From: Paenisporosarcina indica
GTDB lineage: Bacteria > Bacillota > Bacilli > Bacillales_A > Planococcaceae
Reading direction: 5' to 3'
DNA: 54,457 bases
Assembly: GCF_001939075.1 (NCBI RefSeq)
Contig: NZ_MPTA01000010.1
Span: 1-54,457 of the forward strand
Shown: one piece after another, positions 20,401 to 28,081 of the stretch
Position numbering within the stretch: the first letter of the stretch is position 1
Layout: each line of letters starts with the position of its first letter
Program-made: the position numbers and the translations under genes
Notes under the pieces: model-generated
The model's input: the letters and a program-made list of their open reading frames with translations, nothing else
The model's database searches: none
Told to the model about the DNA's origin: nothing

Positions 20401-21468
20401 GTGTTAAAGGCTGCAGCTAATGAGATGACTGATGAAGAGCGAAAGCGATTATTTATATGTGCGCCATTCAGGGAATCAACTTGGCGTCTTCTAGACGATT
20501 ATAACGAGATTATCCACACAGGGTACTGGAAGGAGGTACTTCCAACCTGGGGTTCTCGTACTCCATCCGAGCTCACCGAACTGGTCGATTGTCTCTTGGA
20601 GGCTAGTCGACCACGTGCGGCTTTCCATGCCGTGCAAACGAATTTTAAGGATCTCGAGACGCTCTACCTTAAGCGCCTTCTGTTCGATTTAGCAACAGTT
20701 GATGCGGAACCAGTAAATCATTTCAAGCTTGAAAGCTACAACGTTTCAGAAGCATTAGTTATGCTTAATGGTCGCGCAGGCGTCACCCGTGACGAGCTTG
20801 CCCAACTAGAATTTCTCTTCATTGGGCTGTTAGACGAAAGTAAATATGGAATCCCGAATCTAGAAGCTCAGATTGGTGAATCTCCATCGTTGTTTGTCCA
20901 AGCGGTTGCACTTGCTTACAAGCGACGTGACGAAAAAGAGGACCCATTAGAATGGAGGATTGAGAATCCGGATCAACGTGTGGCTGTTGCATCTGCAGCC
21001 CATCGTCTGCTAGAACGTATTACGAAGATTCCCGGCACAGATAATAATGGAATAATCGACGCTGTTGCGCTTGCAGAGTGGCTTGCAAAAGTACGGAGGT
21101 TGTGTCACGAATATGGTCGTGCGGAAATTGGTGATCAGTGCTTAGGGAAACTTCTAGCAAAGGCACCTGCGGATGAAAATGGTATGTGGCCCTGTCAAGA
21201 GGTCTGCGAAGCAATGGAGGAAATATCATCATTAGAAATTGCCAAAGGATTCTCAATAGAAGTTCATAATTCTCGTGGTGCTCAATGGCGAGTCGCCGGG
21301 GGAGAACAGGAGCGTGAGCAAGCAGTAAAATACCATACTTGGGCTGAGCGTTTGTACTTTGACTACCCTTATGTTGGGGCAATTCTAGAGGATATCGCTG
21401 AGTCTTATAATAGGGAAGCCAAATGGCATGATTCTGAAGAAAATATTGCGAAGAGATTACGCGATTAA
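17410..21468 (+). CDS. Giant HigA-HTH fused to nuclease-like/STAND-like protein, putative defence
   Basis: A 1352-residue protein. Residues 1-75 are a HigA-family Xre helix-turn-helix (HPGSFVRQNII, AAERLGIGRPALSNFLNG). Residues about 130-255 carry D150-G-F-V-E, then SYWEFGTN (E170) and K180, ending TFVFVTPRNW and DASDLEQWLE; this suggests a restriction-endonuclease-like domain, which is inference. Residues about 305-330 (PFVVAADSRGEALAFL) look like a degenerate P-loop, and LARESGYSPTILRRRLS near 425 like a STAND winged helix. The remaining 900 residues are helical, repeat-like, with no membrane segment. Base composition is visibly richer in GC than the neighbouring genes, suggesting separate acquisition. 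No HigB toxin gene is adjacent. It lies between a small-terminase-like gene and a decayed copy of it. Antiviral function is my best guess. Confidence 0.65.
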   Translation: MKSFEKQTHPGSFVRQNIIPSGMTVKAAAERLGIGRPALSNFLNGKSSLSLEMATRLEKAFGADQEQLLDMQAVYNQRAGLTSNKEITVRAFVPNFLTIKARQIEEWANSQLESRSHLPVLLRRLVHSTGNDLRQVDFPGYDNGQRKGNDGFVEAGTATPWIPEGQSYWEFGTNERVSGKAESDYNARLTTIDPAVRSNSTFVFVTPRNWPGRKTWETQKNEASDWKAVRVFDASDLEQWLEQSIPTQIWFAEQLNLPISGYETLEMEWSRWANASEPPLTPAIFAASIAASRNSFKDWINKPSSRPFVVAADSRGEALAFLSCLFEEEEFRHLKDLSAIFTSPETLRTLVASSVPFIPIVHSEDTERELLDAHHRLHCIIFRPRNAVDVEADIKLDLLSHDSFKEVLTSMGIEQEVDRLARESGYSPTILRRRLSKNAAIRMPVWSGDDNTARNLIPMVLIGAWHSETEADREIISKVANRNYDTVEAEIARFLRFDDSPVWSVGHIRGVASKLDALFAIERLVTSADLEQFMAAAEYVLSESDPALELPEKDRWAAALYNKTRNHSNALRTGICETLVILSVHGNNLFQSRLGIDIESRVALLVRKLLTPLTLEKLLSHDRDLPRYAEAAPNEFLKIIEADLRCNNPVVFGLLKPVDNSLFGVSPSRTGLLWGLECLSWKHLPRVVLILARLSQPKINDNWANKPDASLKAIFRSWMPQTAASVEQRYKVLEMLTKRFPDISWEISIDQIKPGSRIGHYSYRPNWRTDASGAGQILTYKEIYEFNRRVLDLLITWPNHDEKTLGDLVESLQGMPEEDQIKIWDLIDKFSHNADDTPKAVLRERIRQFAFTRRSRQRKLKEATRDRARTAYDNLRAQNPVISHGWLFADHWVQISTDEIEDEEFDSRKREERIDSLRLEAMIEIWRERGFDGVKELMASSGAAGVIGRYVTVCVTEYKSRVDFIRECLSVNGDLKSKAEWCLQGFVNAIEDDSRSEVLKAAANEMTDEERKRLFICAPFRESTWRLLDDYNEIIHTGYWKEVLPTWGSRTPSELTELVDCLLEASRPRAAFHAVQTNFKDLETLYLKRLLFDLATVDAEPVNHFKLESYNVSEALVMLNGRAGVTRDELAQLEFLFIGLLDESKYGIPNLEAQIGESPSLFVQAVALAYKRRDEKEDPLEWRIENPDQRVAVASAAHRLLERITKIPGTDNNGIIDAVALAEWLAKVRRLCHEYGRAEIGDQCLGKLLAKAPADENGMWPCQEVCEAMEEISSLEIAKGFSIEVHNSRGAQWRVAGGEQEREQAVKYHTWAERLYFDYPYVGAILEDIAESYNREAKWHDSEENIAKRLRD

Positions 21469-21507
21469 ATAAAGTTATCGTTATCATAAAAAGGTAAATA
21501 GATATAA

Positions 21508-21556
21508 AAATGGAAGAGGCCTTTCCCAAAGTAATCTTTTGGGATAGTCTCTTTTA
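21508..21556 (+). terminator. Terminator after the giant gene
   Basis: Imperfect hairpin (aagaggcctttcccaaa with tttgggatagtctcttt) followed by Ts. Confidence 0.7.
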
Positions 21557-21635
21557 TAGAAGAGCCATGATTACTGTTGATTCCCCACAATCTCTTTTTA
21601 TTGAAGTGGGTGGTAATCGTTGTGACATACGTTGA

Positions 21636-21790
21636 GAAAGTTTGGAGTCGCAAGTGCCCGGCGTTCCCGCACAAATTTTTGGTTGAAGAATCGCAATCCG
21701 AAAGAATGGCGGGATAAGGTTGAGGTCTATAATGAGCATACAGGCACAATCAAGATTGATATGGGAGAAATGGAGAAGTGGAGCCATTAA
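21636..21790 (+). pseudogene. Decayed C-terminus of a small-terminase-like gene
   Basis: Allowing frame changes, this reads KSLESQVPGVPAQIF, then LKNRNPKEWRDKVEVYNEH, then TGTIKIDMGEMEKWSH and a stop. It closely matches the last 50 residues of the protein encoded at 15674-16180. Only this end is preserved and it is frameshifted. The rest of the 21469-22003 gap holds nothing I can identify besides a terminator. Confidence 0.8.
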
Positions 21791-22003
21791 TTAGTAACAA
21801 ACTTTTCAGTTTATATTTGGCTAAAGAATTTGAATTTAGAAAGTACCTGCCCAAATGATGATTTTCTAATAATTACCATATGAAATTACTTGTATGCTGT
21901 TGGTCGACACAACTCCTAATGACTATATAGATAGATAGATTTCTTTCGACCATGACTTCGGAATTCCAAGCATACAATAAACAGTACCAGCTTTGACTAG
22001 GAT

Positions 22004-23764
22004 GTGAAAAGAGTGGGATTAAAGAAAAAATGGACAAATGAGACCTTCGATATCGAACTTAATATGTATCTTCCTGAATGGAAAAGAATTGGTGAAGTGG
22101 TGAATGGTGCAACAACTGTTGCTGTTCTTTGCCACAACGGACACACAAGGAAACTTTCACCATCAAAAATCAAAAATCAAAATAATAAGTGTGTTAATTG
22201 TTTTAACTATTCGCAACGAAAAAAAGCGTATGAAGAATTTACTAAACAACTAATAAAGGAACGTTATATTCCTATGTTTCATTTTTCCGACTATACAAAA
22301 GCTAATCAAACATATTCCGTTGTTTGTCCAAATGGATCGTCATGGAATGTAAGTAGAACACACTTTAGTGGGAATATTCAATTGAGATGCCGATGTAATC
22401 TTTGTCTAAATACCACCAATCCAATAAAGAAAATTGTGATACGAAAACCAACTGAAGCAGCAGATGAATTGTTTTCATTAGGCTTTGAGATTCACCCGGA
22501 TAAATGGAAGGGTATACATCATGATATTGAAGGAACATGGGTTGATTGTGGACACAAAGAATTTAGGAAACCATCAAAAATTATTTATAGGCAAGGAAAA
22601 TGTAGCCAATGTCGATCGCAACATCTTTTGGAAAAGCTATTCATGTATCAAAGGGAACTAGGTTTTATCATAGTAAATGAGGAGCAGCTTAAAAACCTTA
22701 AGACTAAACAAACTCTCGATATCATCTGTAAACACAATCATAAACATACGACTTGGATTAACAATTTGTTTAAATCCGACATTGAAGATTATAAGAAAAA
22801 CAAAGCTTTTGTTTGCTCTGTTTGTAAATCGGACTTTTCCAAGGGGGAAAATAACCCTTTTTATGTTCATGGAAAAAGCATTGAAAACTACGAAGGAAGA
22901 ACAGATGCTTTATATAAACGTTGGTTTAGAGGAGTTAAAAAAACCGGGAGTATCTGTGCCGTTTGTCAGATTAATCCCATTGAAGTCTCCCACCACTTAT
23001 ATGGGTTCAACGAATATGATAATGTAAGATACAATTTACAAAATGGCGTACCATTATGCCATTCTTGTCATAATCGTTTTCATGATTCCTATTTGTATGG
23101 AAATAACACCTTAGACCAATTTGAATCTTATTTAGAACAATTACCAGAATACGATACGAGGGAATTACAATTACATTTGCATTCCATCAAACCAATGTTA
23201 CTCAGTCTAATTAATGAAGAAAAAACTGTAAGGAAGAAAATTTATTCAATATCCAAACTAGGCTTACTACTAAGAGAGTACCCCGAAATTGTTAGAATAC
23301 TTATCGTCCAGGGGAAAATAAAAGGAGCCTACCAGGATCTTGATAATATTTGGGTGATCTCTCAAGACGATGCTGAAGATTTCCTTAAAAGTGGTGGAAA
23401 AATAGACGAACTACTTAACAGTTGCATAGTGGGAAAAGTGTTTGGGAATCTAACCGTTACAAAAGTAATTGGTAGGAGAAGCGAAGGTAAACAGATACGA
23501 TTATTTGTAGAAACAATGTGTAAGTGTGGAGTTATAACGGAAAAACCTCACTATGCACTGGAAAGAAATTCGATTCTTAGTTGTTCAAGAACATGTGAAT
23601 TGCATAAACGTGAAAAAATTCATCCAAATAAGGCATTAATCGATAAGGTTGCCGAATGGTATTTAGACGAGCAATACAGTACAAATGATATCTTAAAAGA
23701 ATTTAATATTAGCCGAACCACCCTACACAATTACAGAAAGTTAAAAGGAATACCATTACGGTAA
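22004..23764 (+). CDS. Multi-zinc-ribbon HNH endonuclease with C-terminal HTH
   Basis: A 586-residue protein with four successive zinc-binding modules at about residues 43-66 (CHNGH...C..C), 108-134, 182-203 (CGH...C..C) and 242-274. An HNH nuclease domain follows at about 318-360 (CAVC, SHHLYG, N344, PLCHSCHNRFH). After it comes a helical region with a predicted DNA-binding segment, and a final helix-turn-helix (STNDILKEFNISRTTLHNYR). Repeated treble clefs joined to HNH or Vsr-like nucleases occur in mobile-element and homing-type enzymes. Start uncertain: GTG at 22004 or GTG at 22013, both with weak ribosome-binding sites. It has no partner methylase nearby. Confidence 0.75.
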   Translation: MKRVGLKKKWTNETFDIELNMYLPEWKRIGEVVNGATTVAVLCHNGHTRKLSPSKIKNQNNKCVNCFNYSQRKKAYEEFTKQLIKERYIPMFHFSDYTKANQTYSVVCPNGSSWNVSRTHFSGNIQLRCRCNLCLNTTNPIKKIVIRKPTEAADELFSLGFEIHPDKWKGIHHDIEGTWVDCGHKEFRKPSKIIYRQGKCSQCRSQHLLEKLFMYQRELGFIIVNEEQLKNLKTKQTLDIICKHNHKHTTWINNLFKSDIEDYKKNKAFVCSVCKSDFSKGENNPFYVHGKSIENYEGRTDALYKRWFRGVKKTGSICAVCQINPIEVSHHLYGFNEYDNVRYNLQNGVPLCHSCHNRFHDSYLYGNNTLDQFESYLEQLPEYDTRELQLHLHSIKPMLLSLINEEKTVRKKIYSISKLGLLLREYPEIVRILIVQGKIKGAYQDLDNIWVISQDDAEDFLKSGGKIDELLNSCIVGKVFGNLTVTKVIGRRSEGKQIRLFVETMCKCGVITEKPHYALERNSILSCSRTCELHKREKIHPNKALIDKVAEWYLDEQYSTNDILKEFNISRTTLHNYRKLKGIPLR

Positions 23765-24171
23765 TCAAGATGGATAAACCAGTTTATTTAGCAAGGGGAA
23801 AGGAGTTATTGTCGTATTAACTATTTTCAGCAGGAGAAAATATCGCTAAGGTCAAGCTACTCCTCAAGCAGTTATGACTTCATCGATGAATTCTATAGGA
23901 CACAAGGTTAATCTCTTAACGTTAACTGCAATCAAATTTGCGTTGGTTACATGAAGAATGGGAACTACTGGACACAATAGTACCTCCTGCAGTAATACAG
24001 TCGAGCAGAGTATGAGAGGAAGGCTAAATGCCTTGCCTCTTTTTTATGTTGTCCTGTAAAATTGAGATTTAAAAAAGTTTGAATATAATGTCGGACCTTT
24101 TACGTCTAAAAGTGTTAAGAAATAGACCCTCATTAAAACATCGGATATTTAGTTCATAATAGCAGGAATAT
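23765..24171. other. Intergenic region before the resolvase
   Basis: About 400 bases without a recognisable gene. It ends the HNH transcript with a hairpin at 24015-24046. The remainder is AT-rich and I see no structure in it until the resolvase-linked inverted repeat. Confidence 0.5.
24015..24046 (+). terminator. Rho-independent terminator
   Basis: agaggaaggc and gccttgcctct (one bulge) around taaat, followed by six Ts. Confidence 0.7.
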
Positions 24172-24227
24172 CTGTCTATAAGTTTGTATATAATCTGTAG
24201 TACAAAACATTATTAACTTATAGACAG
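24172..24227. promoter_or_regulatory. Possible res site upstream of resolvase
   Basis: ctgtctataagtt (24172-24184) and its exact complement (24215-24227) flank an AT-rich centre with further partial copies. It ends ten bases before the resolvase start. Serine resolvases bind paired inverted repeats of this kind next to their own gene and repress it. Confidence 0.6.
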
Positions 24228-24237
24228 GAGAAGAAGA

Positions 24238-24825
24238 GTGAGTAAGAAAATTGGTTATGGCCGTGTCTCAAGCGATGGTCAAGATTTAACGGCGCAAATA
24301 GAAGCGTTAAAAGAAGCTGGGTGTGAGAAGTGGTTTGTGGAGAAAGTGACAGGCACAAGCACAAAGAATCGCATTCAACTAATGGAATTGCTCGAATACG
24401 TCCGGGAAGGTGATACTGTAATCGTCACTAAGATTGATCGTCTGGCCCGAAGCATCATTGACTTAAACAAGATTGTTTCTGAAATGAATGACAAAGGGGT
24501 AAGTGTCGTATTCCTTAGAGATAACATCACCTTTGGAGCCGGCAAAGATAACACAAGTCTTAACAAGCTAATGTTCAACATCCTGGGGAGCTTTGCACAG
24601 TTTGAGCGTGACATCATTGTAGAAAGAACAAGCGAAGGGCGGGAACGTGCAAAAGCATCAGGTAAGCATATGGGACGGACCGGGCAGCCTGAAAAGAAAG
24701 TGCAGCAAGCACTAGAAATGATGGCAAACAGAGAAACGAACGGTATGAGTGTCGCTGACATCGTGAAGCTAACAGGCGTACCGAAGCCAACGATCTATTT
24801 GAAGATAAAAGGGCTAAACACTTAG
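24238..24825 (+). CDS. Serine recombinase (resolvase/invertase family)
   Basis: A 195-residue small serine recombinase. The catalytic serine lies in GYGRVSSDGQDL, the arginines in KIDRLARS, and GSFAQFERDIIVERT is the dimer helix E region. The C-terminal helix-turn-helix (SVADIVKLTGVPKPTIYL) completes it. Start GTG at 24238 behind aggagaag. It probably resolves dimers or was left by a Tn3/Tn552-like or plasmid unit; no transposase is present. The upstream inverted repeat fits a res site. Confidence 0.9.
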   Translation: MSKKIGYGRVSSDGQDLTAQIEALKEAGCEKWFVEKVTGTSTKNRIQLMELLEYVREGDTVIVTKIDRLARSIIDLNKIVSEMNDKGVSVVFLRDNITFGAGKDNTSLNKLMFNILGSFAQFERDIIVERTSEGRERAKASGKHMGRTGQPEKKVQQALEMMANRETNGMSVADIVKLTGVPKPTIYLKIKGLNT

Positions 24826-24950
24826 TAAAGCAAACATTAAAAATGAATTATAAATTTTAGAATAAATATAGAGATTGTGAATAAATGTACTTAAACCAAC
24901 GCAGCAGGTTAGTTGAAGATGGATTATTATTTTTTGGGGATGGTGATAGT

Positions 24951-25142
24951 ATGAAAAATGATATATTGAAAGCATTCTTTATATTATGGGGGCTTATTTT
25001 ATTTATTGAGCTATTCTGGTTTAGTTTGCTGACTAATAGACCTCATTCAACTTCAGAAATTATATTTGCTGTCACTGTAATTGCTACAACCAGTGTATTT
25101 GGTTCTGTTGGAATATATTTATTTAAAAGTTCGAGGGAATAA
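24951..25142 (+). CDS. Small two-helix membrane protein
   Basis: A 63-residue protein with two hydrophobic helices (AFFILWGLILFIELFWFSLL and a second near residues 38-56) and a short basic tail. The ATG at 24951 follows ggggatggtg. Function unknown. A hairpin terminator follows. Confidence 0.55.
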   Translation: MKNDILKAFFILWGLILFIELFWFSLLTNRPHSTSEIIFAVTVIATTSVFGSVGIYLFKSSRE

Positions 25143-25152
25143 ACCTAAAGAG

Positions 25153-25187
25153 GTGCTTTACTTCGAAAAAGAGTAAAGCCTTTTTTT
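25153..25187 (+). terminator. Rho-independent terminator
   Basis: gctttact (25156) and agtaaagc (25173) form a stem followed by seven Ts. The loop-side sequence resembles the short repeats described at 25188-26416. Confidence 0.75.
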
Positions 25188-25276
25188 ATTGAACTAACGG
25201 GGCAGTTTAGTTTAACAAGGAATTATTTGAAACCTTGATAATAAAATTAAAGTCTAAGTGGTTAGGGGGGAGAAAA

Positions 25277-25549
25277 ATGAAGAAAATAGTTTCTACTATG
25301 TTTGTCTTACTGATGTTTATTGTAAGTGGTTGTAATAGTGCAGAATTAAAAGTATCAGAAGAACAGGCGAAATCCAGTGTTATCGAACATCACACTGGAC
25401 ACATCGGCAAGGTCAAAATACGTTCAATAGAACTAAAAAAAAATAACTATATAGTTGAGTGGAAAAATGAAGAAAATTGTGAACAGGGTATTGATTCTGT
25501 TGACGGAGAAAATGGGGAAATTGAAATGATTAAGGCTTCAATCTGTTAA
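25277..25549 (+). CDS. Small lipoprotein
   Basis: A 90-residue protein with a signal peptide and lipobox (IVSGC, cysteine about residue 19), so probably anchored on the outer face of the membrane. The mature part is a small charged domain with two further cysteines near the end. ttaggggggag precedes the ATG at 25277. Function unknown. Confidence 0.65.
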   Translation: MKKIVSTMFVLLMFIVSGCNSAELKVSEEQAKSSVIEHHTGHIGKVKIRSIELKKNNYIVEWKNEENCEQGIDSVDGENGEIEMIKASIC

Positions 25550-25735
25550 TGATTGGCGTCGGGAATTTTATGCTTATTCAACTAACGGGTGCTTTACTTC
25601 AATAAGGAGTTAAGCTTTTTTTCTTATTGAACTAATGGGGCAGAATTGTTATAAAGTCTTTAAAAAATCAGTGGTGTTTAATTATCTCCTTTTCAGACAA
25701 ACTATCCGTAGTTGAAGTTGAAGGGAGTATTTTTT

Positions 25736-26221
25736 ATGAAGAAATTTATTATGTTTTTTTTCTTTTTTTCTTTTCTTTTCTTTACATATAAAGAAGTGGT
25801 CTATGAAAATAATACAATTCAAACAAATGCACAGTTCTTAGAGGATCAACCTATTAAAAATGAACTATATAGCGATGTAACGGTACGATTTATTAGTCCT
25901 TATGTTTATGAAGCCATCAATAGCCATTACGAATCTGAAGAGTCATTAACACAATACTTAAATACGTCACCACCATTGATGCGTATTGTGAAAGTCGACA
26001 GGGTTGGTCATATCGATAACTTTGAATTTAGGATAATTGTTGAAGTAACAGGTTTTGTAGGTGAAAAAGTACCGGTAGTAGATGGACAAATAACCTTTAG
26101 ATTAGAAGGACCAGTATCAGGGGGCGGTGCGAACAGTGTGTTCTTTGAAAGATACAAACAATTAAAAATATATGAATTGCCACAAGAGTGGAAGCATCTC
26201 ATCAAGAAGCCTTTAAAATAA
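25736..26221 (+). CDS. Exported protein, DUF3888-like
   Basis: A 161-residue protein with a very hydrophobic N-terminal signal segment (residues 5-17). The mature region (SPYVYEAINSHYES ... IIVEVTGFVGEKVPVVDGQITF, split) is reminiscent of the Bacillus DUF3888 family of small exported proteins. Start ATG at 25736, behind aagggag. It sits in a row of small exported genes separated by short repeats. No enzymatic motif seen. Confidence 0.6.
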   Translation: MKKFIMFFFFFSFLFFTYKEVVYENNTIQTNAQFLEDQPIKNELYSDVTVRFISPYVYEAINSHYESEESLTQYLNTSPPLMRIVKVDRVGHIDNFEFRIIVEVTGFVGEKVPVVDGQITFRLEGPVSGGGANSVFFERYKQLKIYELPQEWKHLIKKPLK

Positions 26222-26718
26222 GTGTTTGTGTTTTGTTCGACTTTACTTTTTTTTGTGTAACAATGTGAAGAGCTTCACTTAAACTTACGAGTGCTTAGTT
26301 GAAGAACCGGCTGACTTAACAGGGCATGCTAGAAGATTCAAGTAGAGAAGCTTTGAAAGTATTCCTCTTAAGATTGAATGAATAATTCTTCTTTAACTAA
26401 CGGGTGTTTAGTTGAAGAAGAAATTGAAATAAACATAAAGGAATCAGCTTAGTTTACAAGTGGAGGGCTGTCGCGTTTCACTTCGCTTCCTCTTGTATAT
26501 ACGTCCTTCCGCTAAATTTTTAAAATTCACATTTTCAAACCTTATAACCAATATCCATATATTGGTTAATTTTGTGTAGTGGTAACGCTACACCTAGAAG
26601 ACAGAACCCAACCGTAACAAGATTAAACTGGGCTAATTTATTAGTAACAAAAAACACAACTATCAGCGGTGCAATTAGTTATAGTCGTGGTATAATTTTC
26701 CTATTGGGAGGGATTATT
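26222..26718. other. Intergenic region with repeat copies
   Basis: About 500 AT-rich bases. It contains two diverged copies of the aactaacggg repeat (26283 and 26397). The frame that opens upstream of the 26719 start is not supported by a ribosome-binding site. No gene seen. Confidence 0.5.
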
Positions 26719-27069
26719 ATGATGAAGAAAGTAAATCAAAGGTTTGAGGGCGAAACATACTCTTGTAGATATTGTGGAAAGGAAAATACAAGAGATGATG
26801 TTGAAGAGTGGAAGTGCATTCATTGCAACAATAGAGTACTAATTAAAACAAAAGATAATAAATACTTGGTGAGAAAGCAACCAACAGAAATAGAAAACCA
26901 TGAATCAATTCTCCTAAGAGGAACTGGATTGTACCACGAGATCCTTTCAGTGGTAGATATAGATTATGTTAATAATAAATGTTCTTTAAATCTTAGAGGT
27001 CATGGAAATCAAAAGTTTAATGACGAATGGATTAATGTTATGTGGAACGATAATGAAATAGTTGATTAA
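26719..27069 (+). CDS. Small zinc-ribbon protein
   Basis: A 116-residue protein opening with a zinc ribbon: CRYCGKEN at about residues 16-23 and CIHCNNR near 33-39. A beta-rich remainder follows, without membrane segments. ttgggaggg precedes the ATG at 26719. Function unknown. A terminator follows closely. Confidence 0.65.
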   Translation: MMKKVNQRFEGETYSCRYCGKENTRDDVEEWKCIHCNNRVLIKTKDNKYLVRKQPTEIENHESILLRGTGLYHEILSVVDIDYVNNKCSLNLRGHGNQKFNDEWINVMWNDNEIVD

Positions 27070-27076
27070 CATTTGA

Positions 27077-27108
27077 AAAGCCAACAAATCGTCGCTGTTG
27101 GCTTTTTT
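27077..27108 (+). terminator. Rho-independent terminator
   Basis: aaaagccaaca and tgttggctttt around a nine-base loop, ending in Ts. Confidence 0.88.
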
Positions 27109-27319
27109 AATTAACAGTATGATCATATTGTGTACTGTTAGACACAGGCTAAAACAAATTTAATGTCAATTATTGATTCATTAACTGCCATTAATGAAGG
27201 CTTTTTTTAGTTGCACAGTAGGAACATGATAAGCAACATTGACAACACCCAATGAGGTGTATTTTTTATGTTGAAATAGAAGGGTTTCCTTCCTCTGTTT
27301 GCCGGAAAGCACATATGAA

Positions 27320-27347
27320 ATGCCCTACTCATTTCCGAGTAGGGCAT
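27320..27347. terminator. Terminator of the HNH gene (minus strand)
   Basis: A perfect 11-bp stem, atgccctactc, around atttcc. It lies 20 bases beyond the stop of the minus-strand HNH gene. The 27109-27319 stretch holds no gene I can support. Confidence 0.7.
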
Positions 27348-27366
27348 CTCTAAACTATACTATCCG

Positions 27367-28026
27367 TTATTTAAATTCTTCAATAAAACGTAGTATCTTT
27401 TGTTTCCGATTAAATGAAAAGTGTTCATATTCTGTATACCAAATTATGAAATCTTTTGTATTCTTCCTCAAATTACATGATTCACAAGCAGGAATTATAT
27501 TCTTTTTGCTGTAGATTCCCATTTTCGATAATGGTATGAAATGATCTTGTGTTAAGTAGCCGTCTTTTCCGCAATATGCGCAGCAACCATTGAAGTACTC
27601 GATTGTTTCATGCCACTGTAGGGTGGTCAAATCGGCTATTAAAGCCTTTTTACGTGCATCACGCCTTTGTTGAGCCATTAATCTTAATAATTTTCCTTTA
27701 TCGGTCTTAGCAAACCGCCGACTGATTATTTTAACTTTATCAAGATTTTCTTTTTGCCACTTCATATTATAAGATGTAATATATTCTTTTTTTTCGATGT
27801 ATCGTTTTGCTCCACTCATTTTTTTTGCTTCCTTTGTTCGTTCAGCGTACAATTTGTTGCACTCTTTACAGTTTGGGTTAAGTTTATCCCATCTGTTTGA
27901 TTTAAGTGTAAAGAAACGAGTATCAGCAGGCTTCCATTCATCGCAAGAGGAACAATGCTTTTGGCCATTCACATGACTTTTGCGCCTCAATGGACATCTC
28001 CCTTTTAGATTATTTGATTTGCACAT
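27367..28026 (-). CDS. HNH endonuclease
   Basis: A 219-residue protein with two zinc knuckles at the N-terminus (CSSCDEWKP ... CKECNKLY) and an HNH nuclease domain near the end (CAYCGKDG, TQDHFIPLSKMG, NIIPACESCNLRKN). The domain order is that of phage and element HNH nucleases, often homing enzymes or anti-restriction/packaging accessories. It is transcribed with the same orientation as the transfer operon upstream but separated by about 55 bases. The ribosome-binding site is weak. Confidence 0.85.
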   Translation of the reverse strand: MCKSNNLKGRCPLRRKSHVNGQKHCSSCDEWKPADTRFFTLKSNRWDKLNPNCKECNKLYAERTKEAKKMSGAKRYIEKKEYITSYNMKWQKENLDKVKIISRRFAKTDKGKLLRLMAQQRRDARKKALIADLTTLQWHETIEYFNGCCAYCGKDGYLTQDHFIPLSKMGIYSKKNIIPACESCNLRKNTKDFIIWYTEYEHFSFNRKQKILRFIEEFK

Positions 28027-28081
28027 CTCATTGTTTAGTTAAACGATTGACATGAATCTATAGACTTATATATCTCATTAG

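Larger units (their letters stand above)
25188..26416. repeat. Family of short aactaacggg repeats
   Basis: Copies of (g/c)aactaacgggtgctttagttgaa-like sequence occur at about 25190, 25579, 25629, 26283 and 26397, all between small exported-protein genes. Several are imperfect inverted repeats (aactaa ... ttagtt) and some merge into terminators. They may be recombination substrates that assemble small gene cassettes. Confidence 0.5.

Noticed and set aside
21020-21787. Minus frames at the end of the giant gene
   Set aside because: They cross its 3' end, terminator and a decayed fragment and show no family features.
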